This document shows positions 49,401-57,010 of a stretch of DNA of 64,000 nt, in pieces; position 1 is the stretch's first letter; every line of letters starts with the position of its first letter. This DNA is from Pseudomonas sp. N3-W (GTDB lineage: Bacteria > Pseudomonadota > Gammaproteobacteria > Pseudomonadales > Pseudomonadaceae): assembly GCF_024970185.1 (NCBI RefSeq), contig NZ_CP103965.1, forward strand, positions 4,212,001 through 4,276,000. The letters run 5' to 3'. The translations under genes and the position numbers were made by a program. The notes under the pieces were generated by a model. That model was given only the letters and a program-made list of their open reading frames with translations, searched no databases and was not told the DNA's origin.

Positions 49401-49984
49401 ATGTGATCACCGACTGCAACATGCCGCAGATGAACGGCGATCAGATGACCCGCCAACTGCGCGAAACCGAGGTGAACACAGGGCGCTCGCCCGTTCACGT
49501 GCTGGGCCTGACTGCCAATGCGCAGCCGCTGGAAATCCGCCGTTGCCTGGCAGCGGGCATGAATGACTGCCTGTTCAAACCGGTCACCCGCCATGTGCTT
49601 GAGCATTACCTGCACCAGGCTGAAGCGGCGCGTCTGACCAGTGCGCCGTGCTTCGACATTGCCAGGGTCAACGACATCACCGCAGGCGATGCGACACTGA
49701 CTCGTCAATTGCTGAGCACGGTGCTGCGTACCAACCAGGAAGACTTCGAAGCCTTGCAAGGTTTGTATGGCGCAGGCGACTACCGCGCAATGGCACGTTG
49801 CTGTCACAAGATCCTCGGCAGTGCACGAATCATCCACGCAGACATGCTCATCAGCGTTTGCGAACAGCTGGAACAGGGCTGTCAGGTCACCACCGATGCC
49901 GCCGGGCTGAGCCCGTTGGTAGAGGCCTTCATCAAGCAGATGACGTGCCTGCAACAGAGCATTCGGGCCAGTGTCCACGGCTGA
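46418..49984 (+). CDS. Hybrid sensor kinase, BvgS-like
   Basis: The 1188-residue protein has a signal peptide (about 1-22), two periplasmic solute-binding (SBP_bac_3, Venus flytrap) domains at about 50-270 and 285-520, one membrane helix near 530-550, a PAS domain (565-685), a kinase core with phospho-His715 in 'VMSHEIRTPMSALVG' and an ATPase region (N box 'NLISNAIKFTPQG', 'GTGLGLAICRQL'), a receiver with Asp999 in 'YVITDCNMPQMNG', and a histidine phosphotransfer domain with His1130. This is the domain order of BvgS/EvgS. The ligand of the periplasmic domains is unknown. Confidence 0.92.
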   Translation: MTAICRTLLGVLLLLALPASAEPLALLSRAAESSVNPALTATQRQWLAHKTELRIGAYLPDRPPLDMTANQKDYEGLSADYLDVLARGLGVRLQVNRYDSQALALAALQRGDVDLVPRTNHLEENYADLILSAPYAYDQAVLISQFGTHWPNDRPPAGTTVLFDPDWVQQERVAALFPDLQVQSVRSTEQGLGLVAYGTGNVLLTDAISAQYLLEQRYQQSLKQTIQRDSEGLGFSFAIQRHNAQLLTLLNTVLSNISPAERAVIARRWGIGANPKLGYSRLQLTPAEQQWIKDHPTVDVLANDLYSPFSFFNAQGQLRGMAADLLEMINDRTGLVFNPGKITSVDAMISRVQRNPVSIIGALTYSADRESTLAFSRPYLVNPYVLVTRVQPEHPGLVGLKGQRVAIIKGSAAQNWLAREWPDVRQVTVDAPIETYELLAEGQVEGVIQPQLGASYLIDRYFRGRLQIDSVIGAPPALIAFASGQQNAELISILNKALLDIRPDEFTDLVNRWQNTQESEGGWNAYKSWFYKAGAATLMVLLAILAWNVGLRRQIAERLKAQKALNDQLVFMQVLVDGTPHPIYVRSREGLLLTCNRAYLRVMEVELDRVLNKGLAEADILPMADVHNYKRIHRATLASGEPSFDSFAMTVNGRHYHIYHWALPYRDSDGTMTGVIGGWIDLTEQQNLQHALHQAKDLAEAANRGKSHFLAVMSHEIRTPMSALVGVLELMRDGRPDAELIDIAQKSASGMMELIGEILDLSKIESGKFELRSGTCHPEHLVRTVIQGFASLARHKGVALEFVGPVADIAVELDSLRLRQILSNLISNAIKFTPQGTVTVELALVPADDIVQLRLTVRDTGIGMDEQQQQRLFQPYTQVGSSDTELQIGTGLGLAICRQLTELMGGQLTCTSTPGQGSCFTLRLNAAQAPGDAGVPSLPGGKQLPLPVRRILIVEDHEFNRVVLQRQLESLGMHVTCAENGLEGLRLWAREDFDYVITDCNMPQMNGDQMTRQLRETEVNTGRSPVHVLGLTANAQPLEIRRCLAAGMNDCLFKPVTRHVLEHYLHQAEAARLTSAPCFDIARVNDITAGDATLTRQLLSTVLRTNQEDFEALQGLYGAGDYRAMARCCHKILGSARIIHADMLISVCEQLEQGCQVTTDAAGLSPLVEAFIKQMTCLQQSIRASVHG

Positions 49985-49988
49985 TTTT

Positions 49989-50006
49989 TGTAGGACTCAT
50001 CCTACA
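49989..50006. promoter_or_regulatory. Inverted repeat upstream of the autotransporter
   Basis: TGTAGGA-CTCA-TCCTACA is a perfect 7-bp dyad with 4-bp spacer, about 84 bp before the autotransporter ATG. No T-run follows, so it is not a terminator. Its half-site resembles heptads of the BvgA/EvgA family (for example TTTCCTA-type), so it may be the binding site of the upstream response regulator. Confidence 0.45.
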
Positions 50007-50089
50007 CAATAATCGGAACCGGCTGCGTTACCCACACCGCTGACATCCGCAGAATCCGTCGCTCTATTTCATGCAGTCGGCGGGTCACT

Positions 50090-52255
50090 ATGTTTGCATT
50101 TGGTGTGCGGTTTTCGCGGGTTTCGATGTCAGGTGCGTTGTTGCTTCTGGGTGCTGCGCCATGGCTGGCCAATGCAGCCTGCGACGCTGATTGTGTGACC
50201 ACCCCTCAGGACAATCTACTGCTCAACGACGGTTCGTGGCTGGGCGTCGGCACGGGTGGCAGGGTCAGCAACAGCACCGTGAGCGATGGGCAACTGCATC
50301 TATGGGAGACAGGCACCGCGATCGGCACCACCATCGACGGCAACGGCTGGATGGCGCTTCATGACAACGGCCAGGCCACAGACACCGTCATGAACGGCGG
50401 CGTGATGCTCGTCAGCGGCTCGGCCACCGCCCTGCATACCACGATCAGTGGCGGCGACCTGGAGGTCGTCGAAACCGCGGTGGTCAGCGACACGTCGCTA
50501 AATGGCGGCCGTATGTACGTGTACTTTGACGCCATGGCGAAGAACACCCGCGTCAGCAACAGCCAGATGATGGTTTATCAAAACGGCAATGCCGACCGTA
50601 CAACGGTCAATCAGGGTGGCTTGCTGTCGGTGAACGACACGGCCAAGGTCAGCAACACCGTGATCAATCAGGGCGGGGTGATGGAGAGCGTGGCCGGCAC
50701 CAGTGTTCGCTCTACCACGGTTAATCAGGGTGGCTTGATGGTGCTGGGTGATGGCGCGGCCGCCGAGAACACCCTGATCAACCGCGACGGTGATTTGTTG
50801 CTCAAAGGCTTCGCCAACCTGAGAGGCCCGGCTCGTGTCGATGGCCGGGTGACGTTTGCCGACCCGGCCTTCGGCGGATTTCACACGCTGACCATCGATG
50901 GCCCGCTGAGTGGCAACGGCACGTTCATGATGAACACCGACCTGGCTGCCTTGAAGGGGGATCTGATCAAGGTCAACGGCCTGATCAGCGACCGCCATAC
51001 ACTGGTGGTGGCCGACTCCGGTAACGCGCCTGGCGAGGCTTTGCAGAAACTGATGCTGGTGAACGGCAATGGCGGCGTCGGCGACTTCAAACTCTACGGG
51101 GAGACGGTGGACGCCGGCGCTTATCGCTATCAATTGCAGCATCAGGGTAATGACTGGTACCTGGCCAATCTGGCGAGTGCCCCGCAAGACCCGGACACCG
51201 TGGTGCAACCAGAGACGCCAACCGATCCAGAACCACCGGTTGAACCGGTCAAGCCTGTTGAGCCTGTTAAACCTGTGGAACCCGCTGAACCTGTTCAGCC
51301 CGCGGAGCCCGTACACCCAGCTCACCTGCCTCAGCCAGAAACCCTGAGCAAAGGCGCCAACGCCGCCGTCGCCAGCCCTGCCGCCAGCGCAGCGCTGCTC
51401 GGCGCTCAAATGAATGCCACCACCGGGCACTTCGGTGATCTGCGTTCGGGCCAGGATCAGGGCGGCCTCTGGACTCGTGGTTACGGCACCGAACAACACC
51501 TGGACACAGGCGCCAGCCGGGCCTTCCAGCAGCAAGTCGATGGCATGGAAATCGGCGCCGACAAAGCCCTGCCCTTCGCCACCGGCACGCTGTATGTGGG
51601 CGGGTTGCTCGGCAAGGGACAGGCGCGGCAACAGTTCGGCGAAAACAGCAAAGGCAGCATCGACAGCGCCACCCTCGGTGGTTATGCCAGCTACCTGGAT
51701 CAGAGCGGCTGGTACGTCGATGGCGTGCTGAAATACAGCCGCTTGAACAACCGGATCGACATCACCAGCAACCTCGGTGACAGCGTCAAGGCACACTACA
51801 AAAACCATGCTGTGAGCGGCGATGTGCAACTGGGCAAGTCCATCGACCTGGGCAAAGGCTGGTTCGTCGAACCGCAGGCCGGGGTTCAGGTGTCGCGCCT
51901 CAGCAGTGGGCGTTACACCGCCAGTAACGGCCTGGACGTTGAACAGGATGCGATGACTTCAGTGCAAAGCCGTGTGGGCGGGATGCTGGGGCGCAACCTG
52001 CAATTCGACAACGGCATCAGGGTAAAACCCTATGCCAAGGCGACGTGGATCACCGAGCATGCCGGCGACAGCCATGTGACCGTCAGCGGCTCGCCGCTGG
52101 ACAGTCGTTTGCCGGGCTCACGGGGCGAGATAGGTGGCGGAGTGATGATGTCGGTGGCGGACAAACACAACGTCTTTGTCGACGGCCAATACACCAAGGG
52201 ACGGGGTATCGAACAGCCCTGGGCGGTGACGGTGGGGTATCGGTATCGCTGGTAA
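50090..52255 (+). CDS. Autotransporter with AIDA-type repeats (type Va)
   Basis: The 721-residue protein has a signal peptide (about 29 residues, ending LANA-ACDAD), a passenger of about 330 residues made of repeats with 'TTVNQGGLLSVNDTAKVSNT' and 'VINQGGVMES' character as in AIDA-I and pertactin, a Pro/Glu/Val-rich linker near 364-415, and a C-terminal beta-barrel (about 455-721) ending in the aromatic residue W after 'GYRY'. The barrel inserts in the outer membrane and exports the passenger, which probably mediates adhesion. It follows the BvgS-like kinase by 105 bp. Confidence 0.9.
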   Translation: MFAFGVRFSRVSMSGALLLLGAAPWLANAACDADCVTTPQDNLLLNDGSWLGVGTGGRVSNSTVSDGQLHLWETGTAIGTTIDGNGWMALHDNGQATDTVMNGGVMLVSGSATALHTTISGGDLEVVETAVVSDTSLNGGRMYVYFDAMAKNTRVSNSQMMVYQNGNADRTTVNQGGLLSVNDTAKVSNTVINQGGVMESVAGTSVRSTTVNQGGLMVLGDGAAAENTLINRDGDLLLKGFANLRGPARVDGRVTFADPAFGGFHTLTIDGPLSGNGTFMMNTDLAALKGDLIKVNGLISDRHTLVVADSGNAPGEALQKLMLVNGNGGVGDFKLYGETVDAGAYRYQLQHQGNDWYLANLASAPQDPDTVVQPETPTDPEPPVEPVKPVEPVKPVEPAEPVQPAEPVHPAHLPQPETLSKGANAAVASPAASAALLGAQMNATTGHFGDLRSGQDQGGLWTRGYGTEQHLDTGASRAFQQQVDGMEIGADKALPFATGTLYVGGLLGKGQARQQFGENSKGSIDSATLGGYASYLDQSGWYVDGVLKYSRLNNRIDITSNLGDSVKAHYKNHAVSGDVQLGKSIDLGKGWFVEPQAGVQVSRLSSGRYTASNGLDVEQDAMTSVQSRVGGMLGRNLQFDNGIRVKPYAKATWITEHAGDSHVTVSGSPLDSRLPGSRGEIGGGVMMSVADKHNVFVDGQYTKGRGIEQPWAVTVGYRYRW

Positions 52256-52270
52256 CCGCAGCGCCAATCC

Positions 52271-52357
52271 TGTGGGAGCGAGCCCGCTCGCGAAGGCGGC
52301 ACAGTCAACATTTACGTTGGCTGATCCAGCGCATTCGCGAGCAGGCTCGCTCCCACA
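52271..52357. repeat. REPIN after the autotransporter
   Basis: A complete inverted REP pair (TGTGGGAGCGAGCCCGCTCGCG ... CGCGAGCAGGCTCGCTCCCACA arms) between convergent gene ends. Confidence 0.85.
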
Positions 52358-52399
52358 GGGGATATTCGGGGTGCACCGCTTTTGTGGCAGGCGGCGTAA

Positions 52400-52966
52400 T
52401 CAATCATCCGGCTGATCAGGCGGGGCGGCAGGTTTTGCAGTCTTGCCTGCTTTCGTCCTGGCACCTTTGGCGCCTTTGGCCGGTGTCGTTTCGGCCGTCG
52501 CTGGAGGTGCCGGTGGGGTCAATTCTTTCTCGGCTGCCGGCAAGGCATCAATGGTGTCGAATATTTTCTTCAAGTCGACCGATTTTGATTCTTCCCCTGA
52601 ACTGTCAAGTTTGATCTCGCCGTCCTTGCCCAGCAGGATGACTTTGGGCAACGCCCCTGCACCCAGTTTCAGCGAACGGATGAGCGCCATGGTGTCCTGT
52701 TGGCCGAGATCCTTGCCGTCAAGTTGACCGAACATGTTCAGCACGCTGTACACCTTGATATTGCGCTGGGCGACACCTTGCTTGTTGGCGGGATCGTCCA
52801 GCGACTTTTTCAGGCTCATCCAAACGGGATCGACGGTACTGGAAGCGATTACGATCAGCGGCCGGGACTTGCCCAGCTCCGGTGCCAGGGGTGAGTCGCT
52901 GTCAGCGGCGAACAGGGGGCCGGCGAAAGCCAGCAGGGTTGCCAGGGTCAAAGACCTGATGAGCAT
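52400..52966 (-). CDS. DUF4174 family exported protein
   Basis: The 188-residue protein has a signal peptide (MLIRSLTLATLLAFAGPLFAA, about 21 residues) and a domain of about 110 residues with a thioredoxin-like feel ('PLIVIASSTVDPVWMSLKK' and 'LPKVILLGKDGEIKL'), matching DUF4174, then an alanine, proline and lysine-rich tail. The function is unknown. The ATG coding MLIRS with AAGGAG 6 bp upstream is used; an ATG six bases earlier is too close to that site. Confidence 0.75.
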   Translation of the reverse strand: MLIRSLTLATLLAFAGPLFAADSDSPLAPELGKSRPLIVIASSTVDPVWMSLKKSLDDPANKQGVAQRNIKVYSVLNMFGQLDGKDLGQQDTMALIRSLKLGAGALPKVILLGKDGEIKLDSSGEESKSVDLKKIFDTIDALPAAEKELTPPAPPATAETTPAKGAKGARTKAGKTAKPAAPPDQPDD

Positions 52967-53193
52967 GCGCATCTCCTTTTGATATCCACGCTCTAATGAA
53001 CGCGCATCGCGGCGATCGTTCCGGGTGACGATCCGCGAATATGTTTCGCGTTGCCCCAAGCTTAGGTCAGGGCCGGCATTGCGCAACAGACTGTGAAGGA
53101 TTGTGAGCACCAATTGATTACGATTGATGACCGCTCTATGGTTAATCGCCAGGCTCGCAACCGACGCGCCGCCCCCCGGAAAAGGAGCTGCAA

Positions 53194-53664
53194 TTGGCCA
53201 TACAACTCGACTACCTCAGTGACTACCCCGCCCTGCTCCCGGAATTCGCCGAACTCAATTTCAACGAATGGGGCCACTACAAACCCGGCAACACATTGGA
53301 GGCACAAACCGAGCGCATGCGCGCCAGTTGCGGCAAGGGTTCGGTGCCCTCGGTGGTGATCGCCCATGACGGCGCGCAGTTACTCGGCGGCGCCCTGCTG
53401 CTGGTCAATGACCTGGACTCGCGCCCTGAACTGACGCCCTGGCTGGCCGGCGTCTACGTCAAGGAAGAACATCGGGGTCGGGGCATTGCCTCGCAACTGG
53501 TGCAGCGCATTGTCGAGGAAGCGAGACTGATCGGTGTGCCAGAGCTGTATCTGTGTACCGTCCACGCTCAAGCGCTGTATGCGGGGCTGGGTTGGGAGGT
53601 GGTCGAGGATGTAGAAGAAGATGACGTCGTGGTGACGGTCATGAAGCGTGGTACCGCGGCATGA
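53194..53664 (+). CDS. GNAT-family acetyltransferase
   Basis: The 156-residue protein has the acetyl-CoA binding motif 'VKEEHRGRGIASQLVQRIV' (R/Q-x2-G-x-G/A) and the C-terminal 'LYLCTVHAQALYAGLGWEVV' strand-helix pattern. The acceptor is unknown. The start is TTG: AAGGAG lies 6 bp before it, the best site nearby. The gene is short of other genes that would hint at its substrate. Confidence 0.85.
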   Translation: MAIQLDYLSDYPALLPEFAELNFNEWGHYKPGNTLEAQTERMRASCGKGSVPSVVIAHDGAQLLGGALLLVNDLDSRPELTPWLAGVYVKEEHRGRGIASQLVQRIVEEARLIGVPELYLCTVHAQALYAGLGWEVVEDVEEDDVVVTVMKRGTAA

Positions 53665-53682
53665 ATTGAATTCAGTGAAACC

Positions 53683-53707
53683 TGTGGGAGCGCGCTTGGC
53701 TCCCACA
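53683..53707. repeat. Collapsed REP hairpin
   Basis: TGTGGGAGC-GCGCTTG-GCTCCCACA: the two outer ends of a REPIN are joined with nothing between, as if the centre was deleted. It lies between the GNAT and TauE genes. Confidence 0.6.
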
Positions 53708-53752
53708 TCAATTGTGCCGGTCTGGTATGACTGAAAAGCGATCGAAGCCGGA

Positions 53753-54538
53753 TCAAAAAACCAGCTTGTAGCCGATCAACAACAGCATCGTCGCCAGGCA
53801 CGGGCGCAGCACTTCATCGGAGATGCGCCCAGTCAGGTGGCTGCCCAGCCAGATGCCCGGCAACGACCCGATCAGCAGAAAGCCCAGCACCTGCCAATCC
53901 ATGTTGCCCATGCTCGCGTGACCCAGGCCGGCGACCAGGGTCAGTGGCACGGCGTGGGCGATTTCCGTGCCGACCAGGCGGCGGGTCGGCAACAGCGGAT
54001 AGAGGATAAACAGCGCCACGGTGCCTAAAGCGCCTGCGCCGATGGACGTCAGGGCGACCATGGTGCCGAGGATCAGACCGGTGATGACCGTCAGCACGTT
54101 CAGGCGCGGACCGCTGGGGTTGTAGTTGCCGCCAGCGCGTTTGTGGGCGAAATCCAGCAGGCGTTTTTTGAAAAAGATCGCCAAAGCCGTGGCAAACAGC
54201 ACGAAGCCCAAGGCCTGCTTGATGATGGTGTTCATGGCATCGGGCGCGGTGTGCAGGCTGCTCAGGAACCACAGCGTCATCATCACCGCCGGCACGCTGC
54301 CCAGGGTCAGCCAGCCGGTGATGGCCCAGTCGATGTTCCTGTTTTTCGTGTGCACCAGCACGCCGCTGGATTTGGTGATGGCCGCGTACAGCAGATCGGT
54401 GCCCACCGCCGTGGCCGGGTTGACGCCGAACCACAGCAGGATCGGCGTCATCAGCGAACCACCGCCCACGCCGGTCATCCCGACGATAAAACCTACCACC
54501 AAGCCTGCAACGATTAACCCGAAATGACCGAAATCCAT
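53753..54538 (-). CDS. TauE/SafE family sulfite exporter-like protein
   Basis: The 261-residue protein has about eight hydrophobic helices and the family's repeated glycine-rich motif 'GFIVGMTGVGGGSLMTPILL' near the start and 'GTMVALTSIGAGALGTVAL' in the second half. Members export sulfite, sulfonates or related anions. The ATG is used as start, although a GTG six bases upstream is possible. The gene stands alone. Confidence 0.88.
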   Translation of the reverse strand: MDFGHFGLIVAGLVVGFIVGMTGVGGGSLMTPILLWFGVNPATAVGTDLLYAAITKSSGVLVHTKNRNIDWAITGWLTLGSVPAVMMTLWFLSSLHTAPDAMNTIIKQALGFVLFATALAIFFKKRLLDFAHKRAGGNYNPSGPRLNVLTVITGLILGTMVALTSIGAGALGTVALFILYPLLPTRRLVGTEIAHAVPLTLVAGLGHASMGNMDWQVLGFLLIGSLPGIWLGSHLTGRISDEVLRPCLATMLLLIGYKLVF

Positions 54539-54760
54539 TAACACGCCCGCACAAAACGCATGAAAAAACTGGCCCGCAGCATAGCGATTTTTCTTATAAC
54601 CACTTATATCGTTGCGGTCTATCGTTATGCCCCGAACAAACTACTGACACTCCATAAATGCCCCTGTAAAAAATTTCCACTGTGGGATCGAACGATGTCA
54701 GTGAGAATCCGCTCCTGGCTTTAAATGCCAGTTGATCCAGGCCCTGCGCCAATCAACCCC

Positions 54761-55498
54761 TCACTGCACCGGCAAGAAATTCAAGAACAACAGGCTCTGG
54801 GCGTAATTCAGGCCGATGCGCCGATAACGCTCATCCAGCATTTGGGTCAGCAGGTCGAGGCGCGCCACGATCTTGCCGAACTCCACGGCGAAACTCAGGT
54901 TGCTGCCCTCCTCCGAGATTTCGTTGGAGAACAGCAATAGTTCGCCCTTGGCGTTTTGTCGCTGGCTGAGCATCCACGTGGCCTTTTCAATGTTGCGCGC
55001 CGCGTTGCTGACGAACACCGGGTTAATGGCATCGGTCATGTAGAACGCCACCCGGTTGCCATGGGCGGTGACCAGCATGCTGCCGATGGCATAGATGAAG
55101 GCGCCGACCCGGTCGCCGAGAAATCCCGGACTCATGGCATAACTGAGCGCGGCCAGGTCTTTCCTGCCGCCGAGGGTGGGCAACGGTTGCTGCTGTTCGA
55201 TGGCCACGCGCACCTGCTTCTCGGCGGTGGGGGCATCGATGAAGCCGGATTTTTTCAGTTCTTCGGGGTTACGCCGGTAGAGCTTGTTCATCAACAGATA
55301 GAGGCTGTCGAGGTTGTCACGCATGGCCAGGGTGGCCATGCGATCGACACTCGTTTGCAGAAATTCCTGGGGCGTGCCTTCGCGCAACTGGTTGAAAATG
55401 TCGCCGCCTTGCTGCTGGCTGCAACCACTGGCACACAGCAATAGCAAACCGGCCAACAGGCGAATCGGGATCAGGCAATGGGCTAACGCTCGAACCAT
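54761..55498 (-). CDS. Hypothetical lipoprotein
   Basis: The 245-residue protein has a signal peptide with lipobox (LLCASGCSQ, Cys26). The mature part is helical, with 'MNKLYRRNPEELKKSG' and 'FVSNAARNIEKATWML' as notable stretches, and has no motif that I recognise. It is probably anchored in the outer or inner membrane facing the periplasm. The upstream ribosome site is weak. Confidence 0.7.
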   Translation of the reverse strand: MVRALAHCLIPIRLLAGLLLLCASGCSQQQGGDIFNQLREGTPQEFLQTSVDRMATLAMRDNLDSLYLLMNKLYRRNPEELKKSGFIDAPTAEKQVRVAIEQQQPLPTLGGRKDLAALSYAMSPGFLGDRVGAFIYAIGSMLVTAHGNRVAFYMTDAINPVFVSNAARNIEKATWMLSQRQNAKGELLLFSNEISEEGSNLSFAVEFGKIVARLDLLTQMLDERYRRIGLNYAQSLLFLNFLPVQ

Positions 55499-55688
55499 AG
55501 AGGGTTGGGCTTACACATGTCTGTTGCGGCGGGAGTCGCCACAACCTGGCCATGGATAGAGCCGGTTAACGGCAAAAAGTGCAGTATCGACCGATCACCG
55601 GCAACCTGCGTGATCATCCGCCGACTGAACCCGTGGGCTATTCTGCTGCCCACAGCAGTATCCATCGGTATTTAAACAGGAGGTTTAC

Positions 55689-56510
55689 ATGCACACGATC
55701 GAACTGGCAGGCGTCAGCGTTCCGGTCATCGGTCAGGGCACCTGGCGCATGGGCGAGGATCGCTCGGCGCATAAACAGGAAGTCGCGGCGCTGCGCCAGG
55801 GCATTGAACTGGGCATGACGCTGATCGACACCGCCGAAATGTACGCCGAGGGCGGCGCGGAGGAAGTGGTGGGCGAAGCCATCACAGGCCTGCGCGACCA
55901 GGTGTTTGTGGTCAGCAAAGTCTATCCGCACAACGCCAGTCGCAAAGGCATTCCCCAGGCGTGCGAGCGCAGCCTGCGACGGCTCGGTACTGATTACATC
56001 GATCTGTACCTGCTGCACTGGCGCGGCCAGTATCCGCTGGAGGAAACCGTCGAAGCCTTTGAGCGCCTGCGCGAAGACGGCAAGATCGGCCGTTGGGGCG
56101 TGTCCAATTTTGACGTCGATGACCTTGAAGAGCTTGGGGCGCCGGAGTGCGCCACCAATCAGGTGCTGTACAACCTGGAGTCGCGCGGCATCGAGTTCGA
56201 CCTGCTGCCGTGGAGCCAGCAGCGACGACTACCGCTCATGGCCTACTGTCCGATTGGCCAGGGTGGGCATATGCTGGTCAATTCGACCCTCAAGCAGGTC
56301 GCCGCCCGTCATGGGGTGACGCCGGCTCAGGTGGCGCTGGCATGGATTGCGCGCCAGGACGGGGTGATCGCCATTCCCAAGGCGGTGCGGCCCGAGCATG
56401 TGCAACTCAATGCGCAAGCCGCACACATACAGCTGGACGCTGGGGATCTGGAGGCGCTGGACCAGGCATTTCAAGCGCCACAACGCAAACAGCGACTGGC
56501 CATGGTCTGA
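55689..56510 (+). CDS. Aldo/keto reductase
   Basis: The 273-residue protein has the full catalytic tetrad of the AKR family: Asp47 ('TLIDTAEMYAEGG'), Tyr52, Lys77 ('VFVVSKVYP') and His110 ('IDLYLLHWRG'). AKRs reduce aldehydes or ketones with NADPH in the cytoplasm. AGGAGG 5 bp before the ATG. It is followed 29 bp later by a DUF1810 gene in the same direction, possibly on the same message. Confidence 0.92.
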   Translation: MHTIELAGVSVPVIGQGTWRMGEDRSAHKQEVAALRQGIELGMTLIDTAEMYAEGGAEEVVGEAITGLRDQVFVVSKVYPHNASRKGIPQACERSLRRLGTDYIDLYLLHWRGQYPLEETVEAFERLREDGKIGRWGVSNFDVDDLEELGAPECATNQVLYNLESRGIEFDLLPWSQQRRLPLMAYCPIGQGGHMLVNSTLKQVAARHGVTPAQVALAWIARQDGVIAIPKAVRPEHVQLNAQAAHIQLDAGDLEALDQAFQAPQRKQRLAMV

Positions 56511-56539
56511 GCCGGCGCAGTCTGTGGGAGGACGTCGGC

Positions 56540-57010
56540 ATGCGAAGTACCGATCCGCTCGACACGTTCAATCTGCAACGCTTTATCCCGGCGCAAGACC
56601 CGGTGTTCGAATGGGTCCAGGAAGAACTGCGCGCCGGGCACAAACGCCGGCACTGGATGTGGTTCATCTTCCCTCAGCTGGCCGGCCTCGGCGCCAGTGA
56701 AATGTCGCGCTACTTTGCCCTCGGCTCACGAGAAGAAGCAGCGGCGTACCTCCAGCACCCGCTGCTGGGCGCACGCCTGCGCACCTGCACGCAATTGGTG
56801 CTGAACATCCGCCAGCACTCGATTGCCGAGATTTTCGGCCACCCCGACGACCTGAAATTTCACTCCTCGATCACCCTGTTCGCTCAGGTGGCTGCAGCCG
56901 ACAGCGTGTTTCACCAGGCACTGGAGCAGTATTTTCACGGCATTGCCGATGACTGGACGCTGTTGCTGCTGGACTCAAAACAGGCCCAGCTGCCCACCAA
57001 TCAGGGTTGA
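56540..57010 (+). CDS. DUF1810 family protein
   Basis: The 156-residue protein matches DUF1810: '[21 protein letters not shown]', '[24 protein letters not shown]' and '[19 protein letters not shown]' carry the family's conserved residues. Homologues are calpastatin-like in name only, and a nucleoside-related hydrolase fold has been suggested; I do not assign a reaction. GGGAGG lies 9 bp before the ATG. Its last 36 bp overlap the opposite-strand polymerase gene. Confidence 0.85.
   Translation: MRSTDPLDTFNLQRFIPAQDPVFEWVQEELRAGHKRRHWMWFIFPQLAGLGASEMSRYFALGSREEAAAYLQHPLLGARLRTCTQLVLNIRQHSIAEIFGHPDDLKFHSSITLFAQVAAADSVFHQALEQYFHGIADDWTLLLLDSKQAQLPTNQG

Noticed and set aside
49989..50006. A terminator of the BvgS-like gene
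   Set aside because: The stem is only 7 bp and no T-run follows, so it was listed as a possible operator instead.
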